In this document: in pieces, positions 1-8,833 of the stretch
Layout: each line of letters starts with the position of its first letter
Numbering within the stretch: position 1 is the first letter of the stretch
Assembly: GCF_902506165.1 (NCBI RefSeq)
Contig: NZ_LR733817.1
Coordinates: 4,555,625 to 4,619,624, forward strand
Direction: 5' to 3'
Origin: Bosea sp. 29B
GTDB lineage: Bacteria; Pseudomonadota; Alphaproteobacteria; Rhizobiales; Beijerinckiaceae
Length of the DNA: 64,000 nt
Translations under genes and position numbers: made by a program
The notes under the pieces: generated by a model
What the model was told of the DNA's origin: nothing
Database searches by the model: none
The model's input: only the letters and a program-made list of their open reading frames with translations

Positions 1-1
1 C

Positions 2-259
2 CAGGCAGCCGTCGGCGCCGGCTTCACCGTGTCCAACACCGGTTCGACGCTGCGCGTGGTCGGCAGCGCGACGCGCGACGTCGCCGGACTGACCGCGCGC
101 CCGACCCAGACCTCGCTGACCGGCGGGGGTGGAAAGCGGGGCTGGGCTCTTCTTCCAGTCCAGTCCCGAGCGGCACTGCCCCCCACCCCGGCCCTCCCCA
201 CCGCAAGCGGGGGGAGGGAGAAGACGTGGCGCTCCCCACGCCTTCCGATTTCACCCTGA
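2..259 (+). pseudogene. 3' fragment of an unidentified coding sequence cut by a repeat element
   Basis: From the left edge to about base 122 the plus strand reads as a plausible protein in frame 2 (contains GFTVSNTGSTLRVVG and ATRDVAGLTARP) with GC-rich third positions. After that the frame runs into repeat-like sequence and stops at 257-259, so the real 3' end appears to be lost. The serine/threonine-rich, beta-like style loosely recalls flagellar hook-associated or filament proteins such as FlgK, but that is a guess from texture only. The antiparallel minus frame has the same wobble positions and cannot be excluded by composition. The gene body would lie left of the window. Confidence 0.3.
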
Positions 260-1844
260 GCGGCACGACCTCGCCGCCGCGAGCGAGGCCGACATAGAGC
301 CGGGTCAGATCGGCGAGGGTGATGCCGAGGCCGCCGAGGCCGATCGCGAGGCCAGGCGCCCCGCCATCCCTGGGCATGGCGATCGCGGCGCCGGCATCCT
401 TCAATCGCGACAGGAAGCGCTGCGGGCCCAGCGCCGAGAGCAGTTCGACCGCCGGCAGATTGAGCGAGAGCTGCAGCGCCTTGCGGGCACTGACCATGCC
501 CTGGAAGCCGAGGTCGAAATTCTCAGGCACATAGAGGCCGTAGCGGGTCGGCCGGTCCTCCAGCATGGTCTCGGGATGGGCGAGGCCATTGTCGAAGGCG
601 AGCGCGTAGATGAAGGGTTTCAGCGCCGAGCCGGGCGAGCGCAGCGCCTGCGTCAGGTCGAGCGAGCCGGCGCGCCCGGCATCGAAATAGTCGACGCCGC
701 CGACCGAGGCGCGGATCTCGCCGGTCTCATTGTCGGCGACCAGGATGGCGATCGAGAGCTGCGGTCCTAAGGCGATGGCGCGCTCGCGGGCGAGCTGTTC
801 CAGGCTCGCCTGCCAGCGCGCGTCGATGGTCAGGCGCTGGCTGCGCTGTTCCGGCGCCTCGGCGACGACCTGCTCGGCCGTGTGCGGGGCGAGATTCGGG
901 AAAGGCCTGCGTGCCGTCGGTACCGGCTCCTCGCGTGCGGCGGCGACCTCGTCTCGCGTTGCGAGCCCGGCTGCTTCGACGCGAGCGAGGACGCGCTCGC
1001 GGGCCTTGCGCGCCGCTTCCGGGAAGCGGTCGGGCCGGCGCGTCTCCGGGGATTGCGGCAGGGCGACCAGCAATGCGGCCTCGGCGGTCGAGAGCCGTTT
1101 CGGCTCCTTGCCGAAATAGGCGAAGCTCGCGGCACGCACCCCTTCGAGATTGCCGCCGAACGGGGCGAGGGTGAGATAAAGGTCGAGGATTTCGGTCTTG
1201 CTGAAGCGCCGCTCCAGCTCGATCGCGCGCACCGCCTGTCTCAGCTTGGCCGAGAGCGAGCGCTCCTGGCGCGGTTCGAGCAGGCGGGCGACCTGCATGG
1301 TGAGGGTCGAGCCGCCGGAGACGATGCGGCCGTTCGCCAGCATCTGCCCGGCTGCCCGCAAGGTGCCAAGCGGGTCGACGCCGGCATGGTCGTCGAAGCG
1401 CTTGTCCTCGAAGGCCTTGAGCATCGCGAGGTAGCGCGGATCGACGTCATCAGCACCGACCGGCAGCTTCCAGCGCCCGTCACTGGTGACGAAGGGACGC
1501 AGCAGCTTGCCCTCGCGGTCGAGCACCACGGTCGAGCGGTCGCGGGCGGCGGCGAAGTCGATCGGGGGAAGGGTCGAGGCGTACCAGAAGAGGGAGGCGG
1601 TAGTGGCGGCTGTTAGGGCTGCCATGCCTGCACCCGCATAAGCGAGCCGGCGAGGCCAGGTGCGCCTTCCTTCTCCCCTCGGGGGAGAAGGTGTCTGCGA
1701 AGCAGACGGATGAGGGCCGTTCGACGGGGTGCGTTGGTCGCCAGGTCGCGCCTGACTTCCCTCATCCGTCAGCGCTTCGCGCTGCCACCTTCTCCCCCGA
1801 GGGGAGAAGGAAGAGGCGTTCCGCTCGTCCGGCCGCTCCGTCAC
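24..1844 (-). CDS. pbpC: Penicillin-binding protein 1C, C-terminally truncated
   Basis: Bifunctional class A penicillin-binding protein of the 1C type, which would polymerise and cross-link peptidoglycan in the periplasm. A membrane anchor lies at about residues 67-90. The GT51 transglycosylase domain follows, with EDKRFDDHAGVDP at 146-158 and GGSTLTMQ at 177-184. The transpeptidase domain shows SxxK as S406-ALK409 and SxN as S460-LN. Gene-like sequence ends near residue 530 (GGEVVPLR). The last 75 or so residues are arginine/serine-rich translation of a palindromic element and of out-of-frame DNA. The KTG motif and the usual BiPBP_C domain are therefore missing, so transpeptidation is probably lost; a pseudogene is likely. 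Residues 12-59 are a second translated palindromic element. It starts with GTG, four bases after the alpha-2-macroglobulin stop, the usual pbpC partner. Confidence 0.8.
   Translation of the reverse strand: MTERPDERNASSFSPRGRRWQREALTDEGSQARPGDQRTPSNGPHPSASQTPSPPRGEGRRTWPRRLAYAGAGMAALTAATTASLFWYASTLPPIDFAAARDRSTVVLDREGKLLRPFVTSDGRWKLPVGADDVDPRYLAMLKAFEDKRFDDHAGVDPLGTLRAAGQMLANGRIVSGGSTLTMQVARLLEPRQERSLSAKLRQAVRAIELERRFSKTEILDLYLTLAPFGGNLEGVRAASFAYFGKEPKRLSTAEAALLVALPQSPETRRPDRFPEAARKARERVLARVEAAGLATRDEVAAAREEPVPTARRPFPNLAPHTAEQVVAEAPEQRSQRLTIDARWQASLEQLARERAIALGPQLSIAILVADNETGEIRASVGGVDYFDAGRAGSLDLTQALRSPGSALKPFIYALAFDNGLAHPETMLEDRPTRYGLYVPENFDLGFQGMVSARKALQLSLNLPAVELLSALGPQRFLSRLKDAGAAIAMPRDGGAPGLAIGLGGLGITLADLTRLYVGLARGGEVVPLRVKSEGVGSATSSPSPRLRWGGPGWGAVPLGTGLEEEPSPAFHPRRSARSGSGARSVRRRRASRCRPRAASNRCWTR
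192..218. repeat. Hairpin core of a palindromic element at the pbpC breakpoint
   Basis: CCCTCCCC at 192-199 pairs with GGGGAGGG at 211-218, and the inner CCGC pairs with GCGG around a two-base loop, with one bulged A. It sits inside about 130 bases (roughly 124-255) of repeat-like DNA that separates the end of recognisable pbpC sequence from the unrelated frame at the left edge. Confidence 0.6.
1669..1810. repeat. 142-bp palindromic element inside the 5' part of pbpC
   Basis: Two arms of about 50 bases face each other. Both begin with a CCTTCTCCCCTCGGGGGAGAAGG hairpin block (here described in parts: CCTTCTCCCC, then GGGGAGAAGG) and both end inward with ACGGATGAGGG. The element is open in the pbpC frame and encodes the linker at residues 12-59, before the membrane anchor. 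Rhizobial RIME-like intergenic elements have this two-hairpin architecture. Confidence 0.75.
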
Positions 1845-1848
1845 GTCG

Positions 1849-4800
1849 TCACCGCGCCGAGGTGATCTCGACCGTGCCGAAAGCTGTTCGGCCGAAGCGA
1901 TCCGGCCGGTACATGTCCTCGATCACGGCTGCCGGCGCGACATAGCGGCCGGGCGAGACGGCCCGGGCGATATAGGCGACCGTGTAGCCCAGCGGGTCGT
2001 TCTTGCCGCCGCTGCGCTCGAAGGCCGCGACGAAGCGGTCGTCGCGTGCTTCGGTATGTACGGGCGAGACCTCCTGCTTCAGCCAGTTGAGGCCTTCCAC
2101 CGAAGCGCCTTCGGTCAGCTTGGCGTTCTCGATCTCGAGGCCGGCCGGGACGGGATCGACCAGCAGCAGTCGGCCATAGCGCGCCGTCGGCTCAGTGACC
2201 TTGAGCGCGACGACATAGCGCTCGTTCTGGCGCAGCCGCGACGGATCGACCCGCTCGCCCTTCATGGTGAAGAGCGTGCGCTCCAGCCCAAAACCCTGGT
2301 TCAGGGCCGGCTCCGGCGTCGACGGGATGCCGGAGACGGTGATCACCGCATTGGCCGAGGCCGTGCCGGGGTTGCCGATCACGAGGGGCTTCGCTTCGAG
2401 CGAGGCCTGCGGGATCGTCCGGTAGAAGGCGCCCTTGCGCTCGGCGCCGTCGACGGTCAGCGCCATGCCCTCGGCGTCCTTGGCCATGGCCGCGGCGGCC
2501 ATCGCCATCCACATGTTCTCCTGCGTCGAGGTGTAGCGCGCATTCTGGCGCGCGTTCTGGACGACGTCGGCGGCGCGGGAAAGGTCGGTGCGCTCGCCAT
2601 TGCTCTCGGCGATCAGGGTCAGGATGCCGGCGCCGTCGCGCAGCCGCGAGCCGTAATCGGCGCGGGACAGGCCGTCATCGCTGGCCTGCTGCAGCGTTCC
2701 CAACGCGCTGCTGAAGGCGGCGCGGCCGCGGGTGCGGTCGCCGAGCAGCGAGAGCGCGGCGCCGATCTGGGCACGGGCGAGGGGCGAGCCGAAATCGCCG
2801 AGCTTGTTGTCGGCGAGATAGCGCAGATCGCCCATCACCGGCCGGCCGTTGCGGGCGAGCACATAGAGCGCATAGGCGATGCCGGCCGCTTCCTCCTTGT
2901 TGATCTCGCTGGTGTTGACGACCTGGTTGCGCAGGCGGTCGAGCGCCATGTTGAAGGCGGTCTGCGGCACCGCGAACTGGCGCTCGCGGGCGCGGGTCAG
3001 GAAGTCGGTGACGAAGGCGTCGAGCCAGAGATCCTCGCCGCCGACGCCCCAGAGGCCGAAGGATCCGTTATTGCCTTGGCGGGCAAGCACGCGCTCGATC
3101 GCGGCGGTGACGCGCTCATCGGCATTGCCGTCGAGCGCCAGCTGCTCCATCGAGGCGAGCCGGTTGACGACCAGCAGCGGCAGCGCCCGGCTGATCGTCT
3201 GCTCGGTGCAGCCATAGGGGTAGCGGTCGAGCGCCTTCAGCACCGCTGCGACGTCGAGCGCCGCGACCGGCGAGACCGAGACCGAGACCGCACCGGAATC
3301 CGGCACGAGATCGGCCATCAGATCGGAGGAGACGGTCAGCGAGCCGCCGCCCGGGATCGGGCGCACGATCCGGCGCGCGATCGTCTGGGTCGAGGGCTGC
3401 ACGCGTACGGCAAGGTTCTGCACCGTGCCGATGCCGTTCGGGCCGGTGACCTTGACGTCGAAGCTGGCGCGGCCGAGCCCGGCGGCGGTGACCGGGATCG
3501 TCAGCGAGCTCTTGGCGCCGGCGGCCATGGTCATGCTGCGGCGGGTCGCATCGGCGGCGACGACGACCGGGCCCTTGACGTCGAGATCGACGAGATAGGA
3601 GCCGGCCGGTCCCTCGACATTGTCGATCTGCAGGTGGAAGCGCGACTGGTCGCCGAGCGCCAGGAAACGCGGCAGCGTCGCCTGCGCCACGATCTGATCG
3701 CGCACGAAGACGTCGGCGCTGGCCTGGCCGGTGCGGCCGGCGCTCCAGGCCACCGCCATGACGCGGACCGAGCCGTTGAAGGCCGGCAATTCGAAATCGA
3801 CCTTGGCCGTGCCGTCCGGCCCGAGCTTGACCACGCCGGAATAGCGCGCCAGCGGCTCCTGCGTCGGCGCCTCGCCATTGAGCTGCGGAGCAGCGTCGCC
3901 GCCGGAGCGGATCGCGCCGCGCGCGCCCTGCATGCCGTCGATCAGATAGCCGTAGAGATCGCGCAATTCATGGCCGAGCTGACGCTGACCGAAGAAGTAC
4001 TTGCTCGGATCGGGGCTCTCGAAGCGGGTGAGGTTGAGGATGCCGATATCGACCGCCGCGACGGTGATGAAGGCTTCTTCGCCTGCTTTCGCACCCGTGA
4101 CCTTGACCGGAAGCGACAGCGTCGAGAGCGGGCGCACGAGGTTGGGCGCGCCGAGATCGATGGCGAGGTTGCGCTCCTCCTTGCCGACGCTGAACCAGGC
4201 GAGGCCTATGGCACGGCCCGGCATGCGCTGCGCAGCCGTGTCCATCGGGCGATGGGCGAGCACGACGAGATAGGCGCTGGCGCCCCAGTCCGACTTGGCG
4301 GGGATGGTCACGGTCGTGCCATTGGCTGGCACGTCGACGGTGCGGATCTCGGCGATTCGGTCGCTCATCACCGCCAGCGTCGCCTTGCCGGCGAAGCGCG
4401 GCGTCAGGCGCACCTGCATGCTCTCGCCATTGGCGTAGGATGGCTTGTCGAGGGCGACGTCGAGCACGTCGGGCTGGTCCGCGGTCTTGTCGGTCTCGTA
4501 GCCGACATTGAAGGAGACGCTGGTCTCGGTCGCCTCGCCGCCATCGGCGCTGACATCGAGCCGGTAATTGCCCCATTGCACCGGGGCGGCGATGCGGGCC
4601 GGAGCGTTCTCAGCGACGGCGATCTCGCCATCGGCGACGCGGCGGGTCGTCTTCACGCCTTCATAGTTCCAGCGGCCGTCCTGGTAGAACCACTGATAGT
4701 TGCGGCTGACCTTGGACAGCGTCCATTTCACGCCCTGGCGCGCGAGGCGGCGCCCGTCGCCCTGGGCCATGATCACGTCGAAGGTCGCGGTCTGGCCGTT

Positions 4801-7095
4801 ACCGAGCTCGCCCTCCTTGAAGGCCTTGCGCACGCCGATGGCGGCGCCCTTCGGCACGATCGGCATGGTGACGGAACGGGCGATGGCGCGCCCGCCGGGC
4901 TCGCCGACGCGCACGGTCAATTCGACTTCCAGCGGCCGGTTGGTCTCGGGCTGGGCGACCGGGTTGGCGATCGTGACCTTGCCGTCGGCGCCGGTCTTGG
5001 CGGCGTCCTCGAATTCGGCCTGCTGCGGCTCGAAGGCCTCGTCGGTCAAGCCGACCTCATAGCCGGCGAAACCGGGGATCGCGGTCTGCGCCGCCGAGCG
5101 CACGGTCATCGAGCCGGTGACGTCGAGATCGGAGCCGGGCGCGCCGTAGAGATAGCGGGCGTTGACGTCGATCTCGGCCGGCTCGCCGGCCTGCAGCACC
5201 TGCTTCTTCGGCGACAGCGTCAGTTCCAGCCGCTCGGGGACGTAATCCTCGACCAGGAAGGAGATTTCGCCGATCGCGGCGCCCTTCGGGTCGGAATAGG
5301 CCTGGACGCGCCAGGTGCCGGTCTGGGCGCCGGAGATCAGCGGGATCGAATGCGCACGGCCGCCGGCGCCCTGATCCTCGACCTGGCGGCGGCGATATTC
5401 GACGCCGTCCGGCCGCCTGACGACGAGGGTCAGCGGCAGGCCGGAGACGGCGGCGCCCTTGGCGTCGCGCAGCAGCGTCGTCAGGTAGACGGTCTCGCCG
5501 GAGCGATAGACGCCGCGCTCGGTATAGAGGAAGGCGTCGAGCCCGGCCGGGGCGACGCGGCCCTTCACGCCGCGATCGGAAAGATCGAAGGCAGTCTGCT
5601 TCAGGTCGAGGAAGCCGTAATCTTCACCGACGCTGGCGGTGACGAGGCCCGGCGCATTGCCGCCCTGGCCCTTGCCGAGGGCGGCGTCGAAGCGGGCATA
5701 GCCGTCGCGGTCGGAGCGGACGGTCGCCAGCACCTCGTTGTTGCGGGCGATCAGGCGCAGTTCCGCATTGGCGACGGGCGAAGCGTCGGCGAGCGAGCGC
5801 ACCAGCACATGCACGCCGTCCGGCCCGGAGAAGGAGGTCAGGCCGAGATCGGAGACGACGAACCATTGCGTCGCGCGGGTCGTGCCGTCGTCATAGTCGC
5901 CATCGCCGTCGGACGAACTCGCGGTCTTGCTGGTGCCGGTCGGCTTGGCGAACATCACATAGACACCGGGCTGGAGCCGGCCGACCGCTTCCAGCACCGG
6001 GAAGGCGGTGGTGACATCCTTGTTGAGCTCGGACTTCACCGCCATCGTGCCCTTCCAGACGCTCGAACCCTTGTCCGAGGCGATCTGGCTGGCGTTGTAG
6101 CTGCCGAGCTGGCTGAGGAAGTCGTCGGAATGGACCGAGCCGATCAGGTTGCGGTCGCCGATGCGCATCACCTCGAGGTCGAGGCTGTCGGCATTGACCG
6201 AGACGACCGGCACGCCCTGCTGGCCGGTGCGCGGCAGCACATAGTTCTTGCCGGTGAAGCGCACGGACGGGGCGCGATCACGGACGTAGACCTCGTAATC
6301 GGCCGATTTCAGCAGCTTCTCGTCGGGAATGGCCGAGGGCACACCCTGGCGGATGACGAAGCTGTAGCGCTCGCCATGGCGCAGGCCGTCGACGCAGAGC
6401 TGGCGCTCCTCGCCGGTGACGGCGAAATCGCCCTTGCCGGTGATGGCGACATAGGGCGTGAAGTCGACGCGCCCACGCGACAGCGGCTCGGAGAATTCGA
6501 AGCAGGCGCGCGGGCTCGCCGCATCGGAATCGACCTTGTTGGAGGTCAGGCGGAAGCCGCGCTGGGCCCGCAGCGCCTCGTAATCTGTGCGCAGCGAGGC
6601 GTTGTCGGCAAGATCGAGGCTGAGGCGATAGGTGGTCAGCGCCGGGCGCCAGAGCTCGTGCTTCTCGAAGACGCGGGCGAGCACGCCGAGCGAGGAGGCC
6701 TCGTCATTGCGCGAGGTCGAGCGCTGATAGGCGAGATAGGCGGCGCTGACGGCGCGCTCGCGCAACTCATAACGCTCGCGATAATCACGCGGCTCGATGC
6801 CGCTCGCCGCCTGTGCCATCAGGCGCCAGCCGCCGGGATTGGTGGGATCGGCGACTGCCGCGGCGTTGGCGAGCGGCAGGGCGGCGCGGGCATCGCCGCG
6901 GCCGAGGGCGGCGGTGCCGTCGCGCAGCAGGGTGGCAAAGGGACGCTGGCCGACCGAGACCTCGCGCTTCAATCGCTCTTCCAGGCGCTGGCCGTCGCTG
7001 GCGAGATCGGGCCGGACATAGGCCTTCTGGGCGAAAGCGGGTCCGGCGGCGACAGTCAGGCCGAGCAGGAGGGCGAGACGGACGAGATGGCGCAT
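1849..7095 (-). CDS. Alpha-2-macroglobulin family protein with thioester
   Basis: Large periplasmic alpha-2-macroglobulin homologue (1748 aa), a family thought to trap invading proteases through a reactive thioester and usually encoded next to pbpC, where it may guard the wall during repair. I chose the ATG at 7093-7095 because it begins a clean Sec signal (MRHLVRLALLLGLTVAAG, cleaved near AFA-Q); the open frame extends 54 codons further upstream without protein character. The signal has no lipobox, so unlike E. coli YfhM it is probably soluble. The thioester motif GCTEQ is at residues 1295-1299 with Cys1296. Macroglobulin beta domains, including a MG-like block around YTERGVYRSGETVYL, precede it. 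It is followed by pbpC four bases downstream, so the two form an operon. A very long antisense frame is a composition artefact. Confidence 0.93.
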   Translation of the reverse strand: MRHLVRLALLLGLTVAAGPAFAQKAYVRPDLASDGQRLEERLKREVSVGQRPFATLLRDGTAALGRGDARAALPLANAAAVADPTNPGGWRLMAQAASGIEPRDYRERYELRERAVSAAYLAYQRSTSRNDEASSLGVLARVFEKHELWRPALTTYRLSLDLADNASLRTDYEALRAQRGFRLTSNKVDSDAASPRACFEFSEPLSRGRVDFTPYVAITGKGDFAVTGEERQLCVDGLRHGERYSFVIRQGVPSAIPDEKLLKSADYEVYVRDRAPSVRFTGKNYVLPRTGQQGVPVVSVNADSLDLEVMRIGDRNLIGSVHSDDFLSQLGSYNASQIASDKGSSVWKGTMAVKSELNKDVTTAFPVLEAVGRLQPGVYVMFAKPTGTSKTASSSDGDGDYDDGTTRATQWFVVSDLGLTSFSGPDGVHVLVRSLADASPVANAELRLIARNNEVLATVRSDRDGYARFDAALGKGQGGNAPGLVTASVGEDYGFLDLKQTAFDLSDRGVKGRVAPAGLDAFLYTERGVYRSGETVYLTTLLRDAKGAAVSGLPLTLVVRRPDGVEYRRRQVEDQGAGGRAHSIPLISGAQTGTWRVQAYSDPKGAAIGEISFLVEDYVPERLELTLSPKKQVLQAGEPAEIDVNARYLYGAPGSDLDVTGSMTVRSAAQTAIPGFAGYEVGLTDEAFEPQQAEFEDAAKTGADGKVTIANPVAQPETNRPLEVELTVRVGEPGGRAIARSVTMPIVPKGAAIGVRKAFKEGELGNGQTATFDVIMAQGDGRRLARQGVKWTLSKVSRNYQWFYQDGRWNYEGVKTTRRVADGEIAVAENAPARIAAPVQWGNYRLDVSADGGEATETSVSFNVGYETDKTADQPDVLDVALDKPSYANGESMQVRLTPRFAGKATLAVMSDRIAEIRTVDVPANGTTVTIPAKSDWGASAYLVVLAHRPMDTAAQRMPGRAIGLAWFSVGKEERNLAIDLGAPNLVRPLSTLSLPVKVTGAKAGEEAFITVAAVDIGILNLTRFESPDPSKYFFGQRQLGHELRDLYGYLIDGMQGARGAIRSGGDAAPQLNGEAPTQEPLARYSGVVKLGPDGTAKVDFELPAFNGSVRVMAVAWSAGRTGQASADVFVRDQIVAQATLPRFLALGDQSRFHLQIDNVEGPAGSYLVDLDVKGPVVVAADATRRSMTMAAGAKSSLTIPVTAAGLGRASFDVKVTGPNGIGTVQNLAVRVQPSTQTIARRIVRPIPGGGSLTVSSDLMADLVPDSGAVSVSVSPVAALDVAAVLKALDRYPYGCTEQTISRALPLLVVNRLASMEQLALDGNADERVTAAIERVLARQGNNGSFGLWGVGGEDLWLDAFVTDFLTRARERQFAVPQTAFNMALDRLRNQVVNTSEINKEEAAGIAYALYVLARNGRPVMGDLRYLADNKLGDFGSPLARAQIGAALSLLGDRTRGRAAFSSALGTLQQASDDGLSRADYGSRLRDGAGILTLIAESNGERTDLSRAADVVQNARQNARYTSTQENMWMAMAAAAMAKDAEGMALTVDGAERKGAFYRTIPQASLEAKPLVIGNPGTASANAVITVSGIPSTPEPALNQGFGLERTLFTMKGERVDPSRLRQNERYVVALKVTEPTARYGRLLLVDPVPAGLEIENAKLTEGASVEGLNWLKQEVSPVHTEARDDRFVAAFERSGGKNDPLGYTVAYIARAVSPGRYVAPAAVIEDMYRPDRFGRTAFGTVEITSAR

Positions 7096-7146
7096 GGCTC
7101 GGTCTCCGAAAAGGCGGGCGGCAGGATACTGGCCGCGGCAGGCGGC

Positions 7147-7170
7147 AACGTGATGACGGGTCATCACGTT
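7147..7170. promoter_or_regulatory. Perfect inverted repeat between divergent genes (candidate operator)
   Basis: AACGTGATGA at 7147-7156 is perfectly complementary to TCATCACGTT at 7161-7170 across a CGGG spacer. It lies between the divergently oriented alpha-2-macroglobulin gene (start 7095) and the secreted protein gene (start 7309), about 52 bases before the former. There is no T-run, so a protein-binding site is more likely than a terminator. Confidence 0.5.
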
Positions 7171-7308
7171 GCGTTGCGCGAAGCTAGCACCGGGCGCGTC
7201 AGGCGCAACTCGGCTTGCGGGCAAGTGAGCGGTTCTCGCCTCTTGCCTCTGTGGCAAGGCTGACGCTGAATGGCGCCGCGTCGCGGCGCGACCTTTAGAA
7301 GGACGGAG

Positions 7309-8685
7309 ATGCTCGTGTTCAAGGTTCCCGCGCTGGTCGGCATGACCGCAATCTTGGCCTGCCTTGGCGCCGCACAGGCGCAGCAGCCGGCTGATCCGCG
7401 GCTAGCCGTGGCGACGCAGGCCTATGCCGCCCTGCCGGAAGCCGAGCGCAAGGCGATCCAGGCCGATCTGATCTGGACCGGCCATCTCAACAGCGCCGCG
7501 ACCGGCAATTTCGGGGCGCTAACCTTCCGGGCCGTGAACAGCTTCAAAGCATGGCGCGGCGAACCGAACGGACAATTGACGCCGGCGGAGCGGCAGGAGC
7601 TGGCACGCCTCGCAAAAACCGCGCGCGACGCGGCGGGCTTTGCCGTGATCACCGACCAGCCGACCGGCGTGCGCATCGGCATCCCGCAAAAGCTTCTGCC
7701 GAAACGTGAGGCGACGCCGGCCGGCGGCAGCCGCTGGCAGAGCGGCGACGGCAAGATCACGCTCGACGTCAGCGCCGGCCCTGCGACAGAGCCGCTCCAG
7801 GCGATCTTCGAGCGCGCCATCGCCGTCAACCCGAACATCCAGCGCAAGGTCACCTACAAGCTGCTGCAGCCGACCTTCTTCGTCGTCGCCGGTGAGACGC
7901 CGACCGGAAAGTTCTTCAGGCGGCAGGCGCTCGGTCCGTCGGGCCTGCGCGGCTTCTCGGTCGGCTATGACAAGGGCGTCTCCGCGACCTTCGACAAGGT
8001 GGTGACCGCGATCGCCGACAGTTTCGAGCCGTTCCCGAGCGGTGCAGCGCCCGCGCCGACGCCAGCGGCTCCCGGTGCGCCTGCGGTCGCGAGCGCTCCG
8101 GCACAGCCGGCGACCGAGCGCTTCGGCGTCGGTCTCGTCGTCGGCAAGGAGCTGGTGCTGACGGCGCGTGCCGCCGTCGACGCCTGCAAGGGGCTCAAGG
8201 TCGGATCGCGGCCGGCCAAGCTGCGGGCGCAGGATCAGACAAGCGGGCTCGCGCTGCTCGATGTGCCCGGGCTGACGTCGGGCGCCGCGCCGGGGCTGCG
8301 CGATGCTGCGCCCGCCGCGAAAGAGGCGGTGGTGGTGCTCGCCTATGACGGAACCGCCGCCGCGCGCACCGCGGTCGCGCTGCCCGGAGAGGTGACGAGC
8401 GACGCCGTGCTCGCGCCCCTGCAGCCGGGTGGCGCCGGCAGCCCGGTCTTCGACCGGCAGGGCCGTCTTGCCGGGCTGGTCACCGCCAATCCCTCCGACA
8501 AGGCCCTGATCGCCGGGGTCGCGCCGCAGCGCAATTACGCCATCGCGGGCGTCGTGCAGCTCAAGGCGATGCTGGAGAAGGCCGACGCCAAACCTGCGGC
8601 AGCTGCAGCGACCGGCGAGCTCAGCACCGGCGCGATCGCCGAGGCTGCGGGCAAGAGCGTCGTGTCCGTCGCCTGCGGGCTCTGA
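7309..8685 (+). CDS. Secreted peptidoglycan-binding-like protein with degenerate trypsin-like domain
   Basis: A 458-aa exported protein. The ATG at 7309 follows AAGGACGGAG and starts a Sec signal (MLVFKVPALVGMTAIL, cleaved near AQA-Q); an upstream in-frame start adds only 13 residues. The first 100 mature residues (LIWTGHLNSAATGNFG, then LTFRAVNSFKAW) resemble a peptidoglycan-binding helix bundle. A proline/alanine linker near residues 255-280 leads to a chymotrypsin-fold C-terminal half: GVGLVVGKELVLTARAAV replaces the usual strand carrying the catalytic His, and GGAGSPVFDRQGRLAGLV replaces GDSGGP. The histidine is absent, so a non-catalytic, perhaps binding, role is inferred. Substrate and partner are unknown. 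Confidence 0.7.
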   Translation: MLVFKVPALVGMTAILACLGAAQAQQPADPRLAVATQAYAALPEAERKAIQADLIWTGHLNSAATGNFGALTFRAVNSFKAWRGEPNGQLTPAERQELARLAKTARDAAGFAVITDQPTGVRIGIPQKLLPKREATPAGGSRWQSGDGKITLDVSAGPATEPLQAIFERAIAVNPNIQRKVTYKLLQPTFFVVAGETPTGKFFRRQALGPSGLRGFSVGYDKGVSATFDKVVTAIADSFEPFPSGAAPAPTPAAPGAPAVASAPAQPATERFGVGLVVGKELVLTARAAVDACKGLKVGSRPAKLRAQDQTSGLALLDVPGLTSGAAPGLRDAAPAAKEAVVVLAYDGTAAARTAVALPGEVTSDAVLAPLQPGGAGSPVFDRQGRLAGLVTANPSDKALIAGVAPQRNYAIAGVVQLKAMLEKADAKPAAAAATGELSTGAIAEAAGKSVVSVACGL

Positions 8686-8833
8686 GCCTACTGGCGTGAT
8701 CGTGCATACAGCATACAAAGACTGTTGCCTCGCCAGCGGCAATCGGCTCTGATAGCGAGAACATCAAGAAGGCCGCGCCGCAGGGCGAAGAAGCTTTCAA
8801 AATTTAAATCGATTGAACGGGAGGGACATTGAC

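Noticed and set aside
1..120. Minus-strand continuation of pbpC in another frame (a WVGR-containing stretch)
   Set aside because: VWVGR recalls the PBP1C region after KTG, but the following residues do not fit and no KTG precedes it, so I did not treat it as a simple frameshift.
2056..7263. 1735-residue open frame antisense to the alpha-2-macroglobulin gene
   Set aside because: It shares wobble positions with the real gene, is rich in H, R, D and G, and shows no domain; long antisense frames are expected in high-GC DNA.
8700..8726. GCATAC direct repeat before the TctC-type gene as a GntR operator
   Set aside because: Only two short words match and no regulator gene is adjacent, so the case is too thin to annotate.
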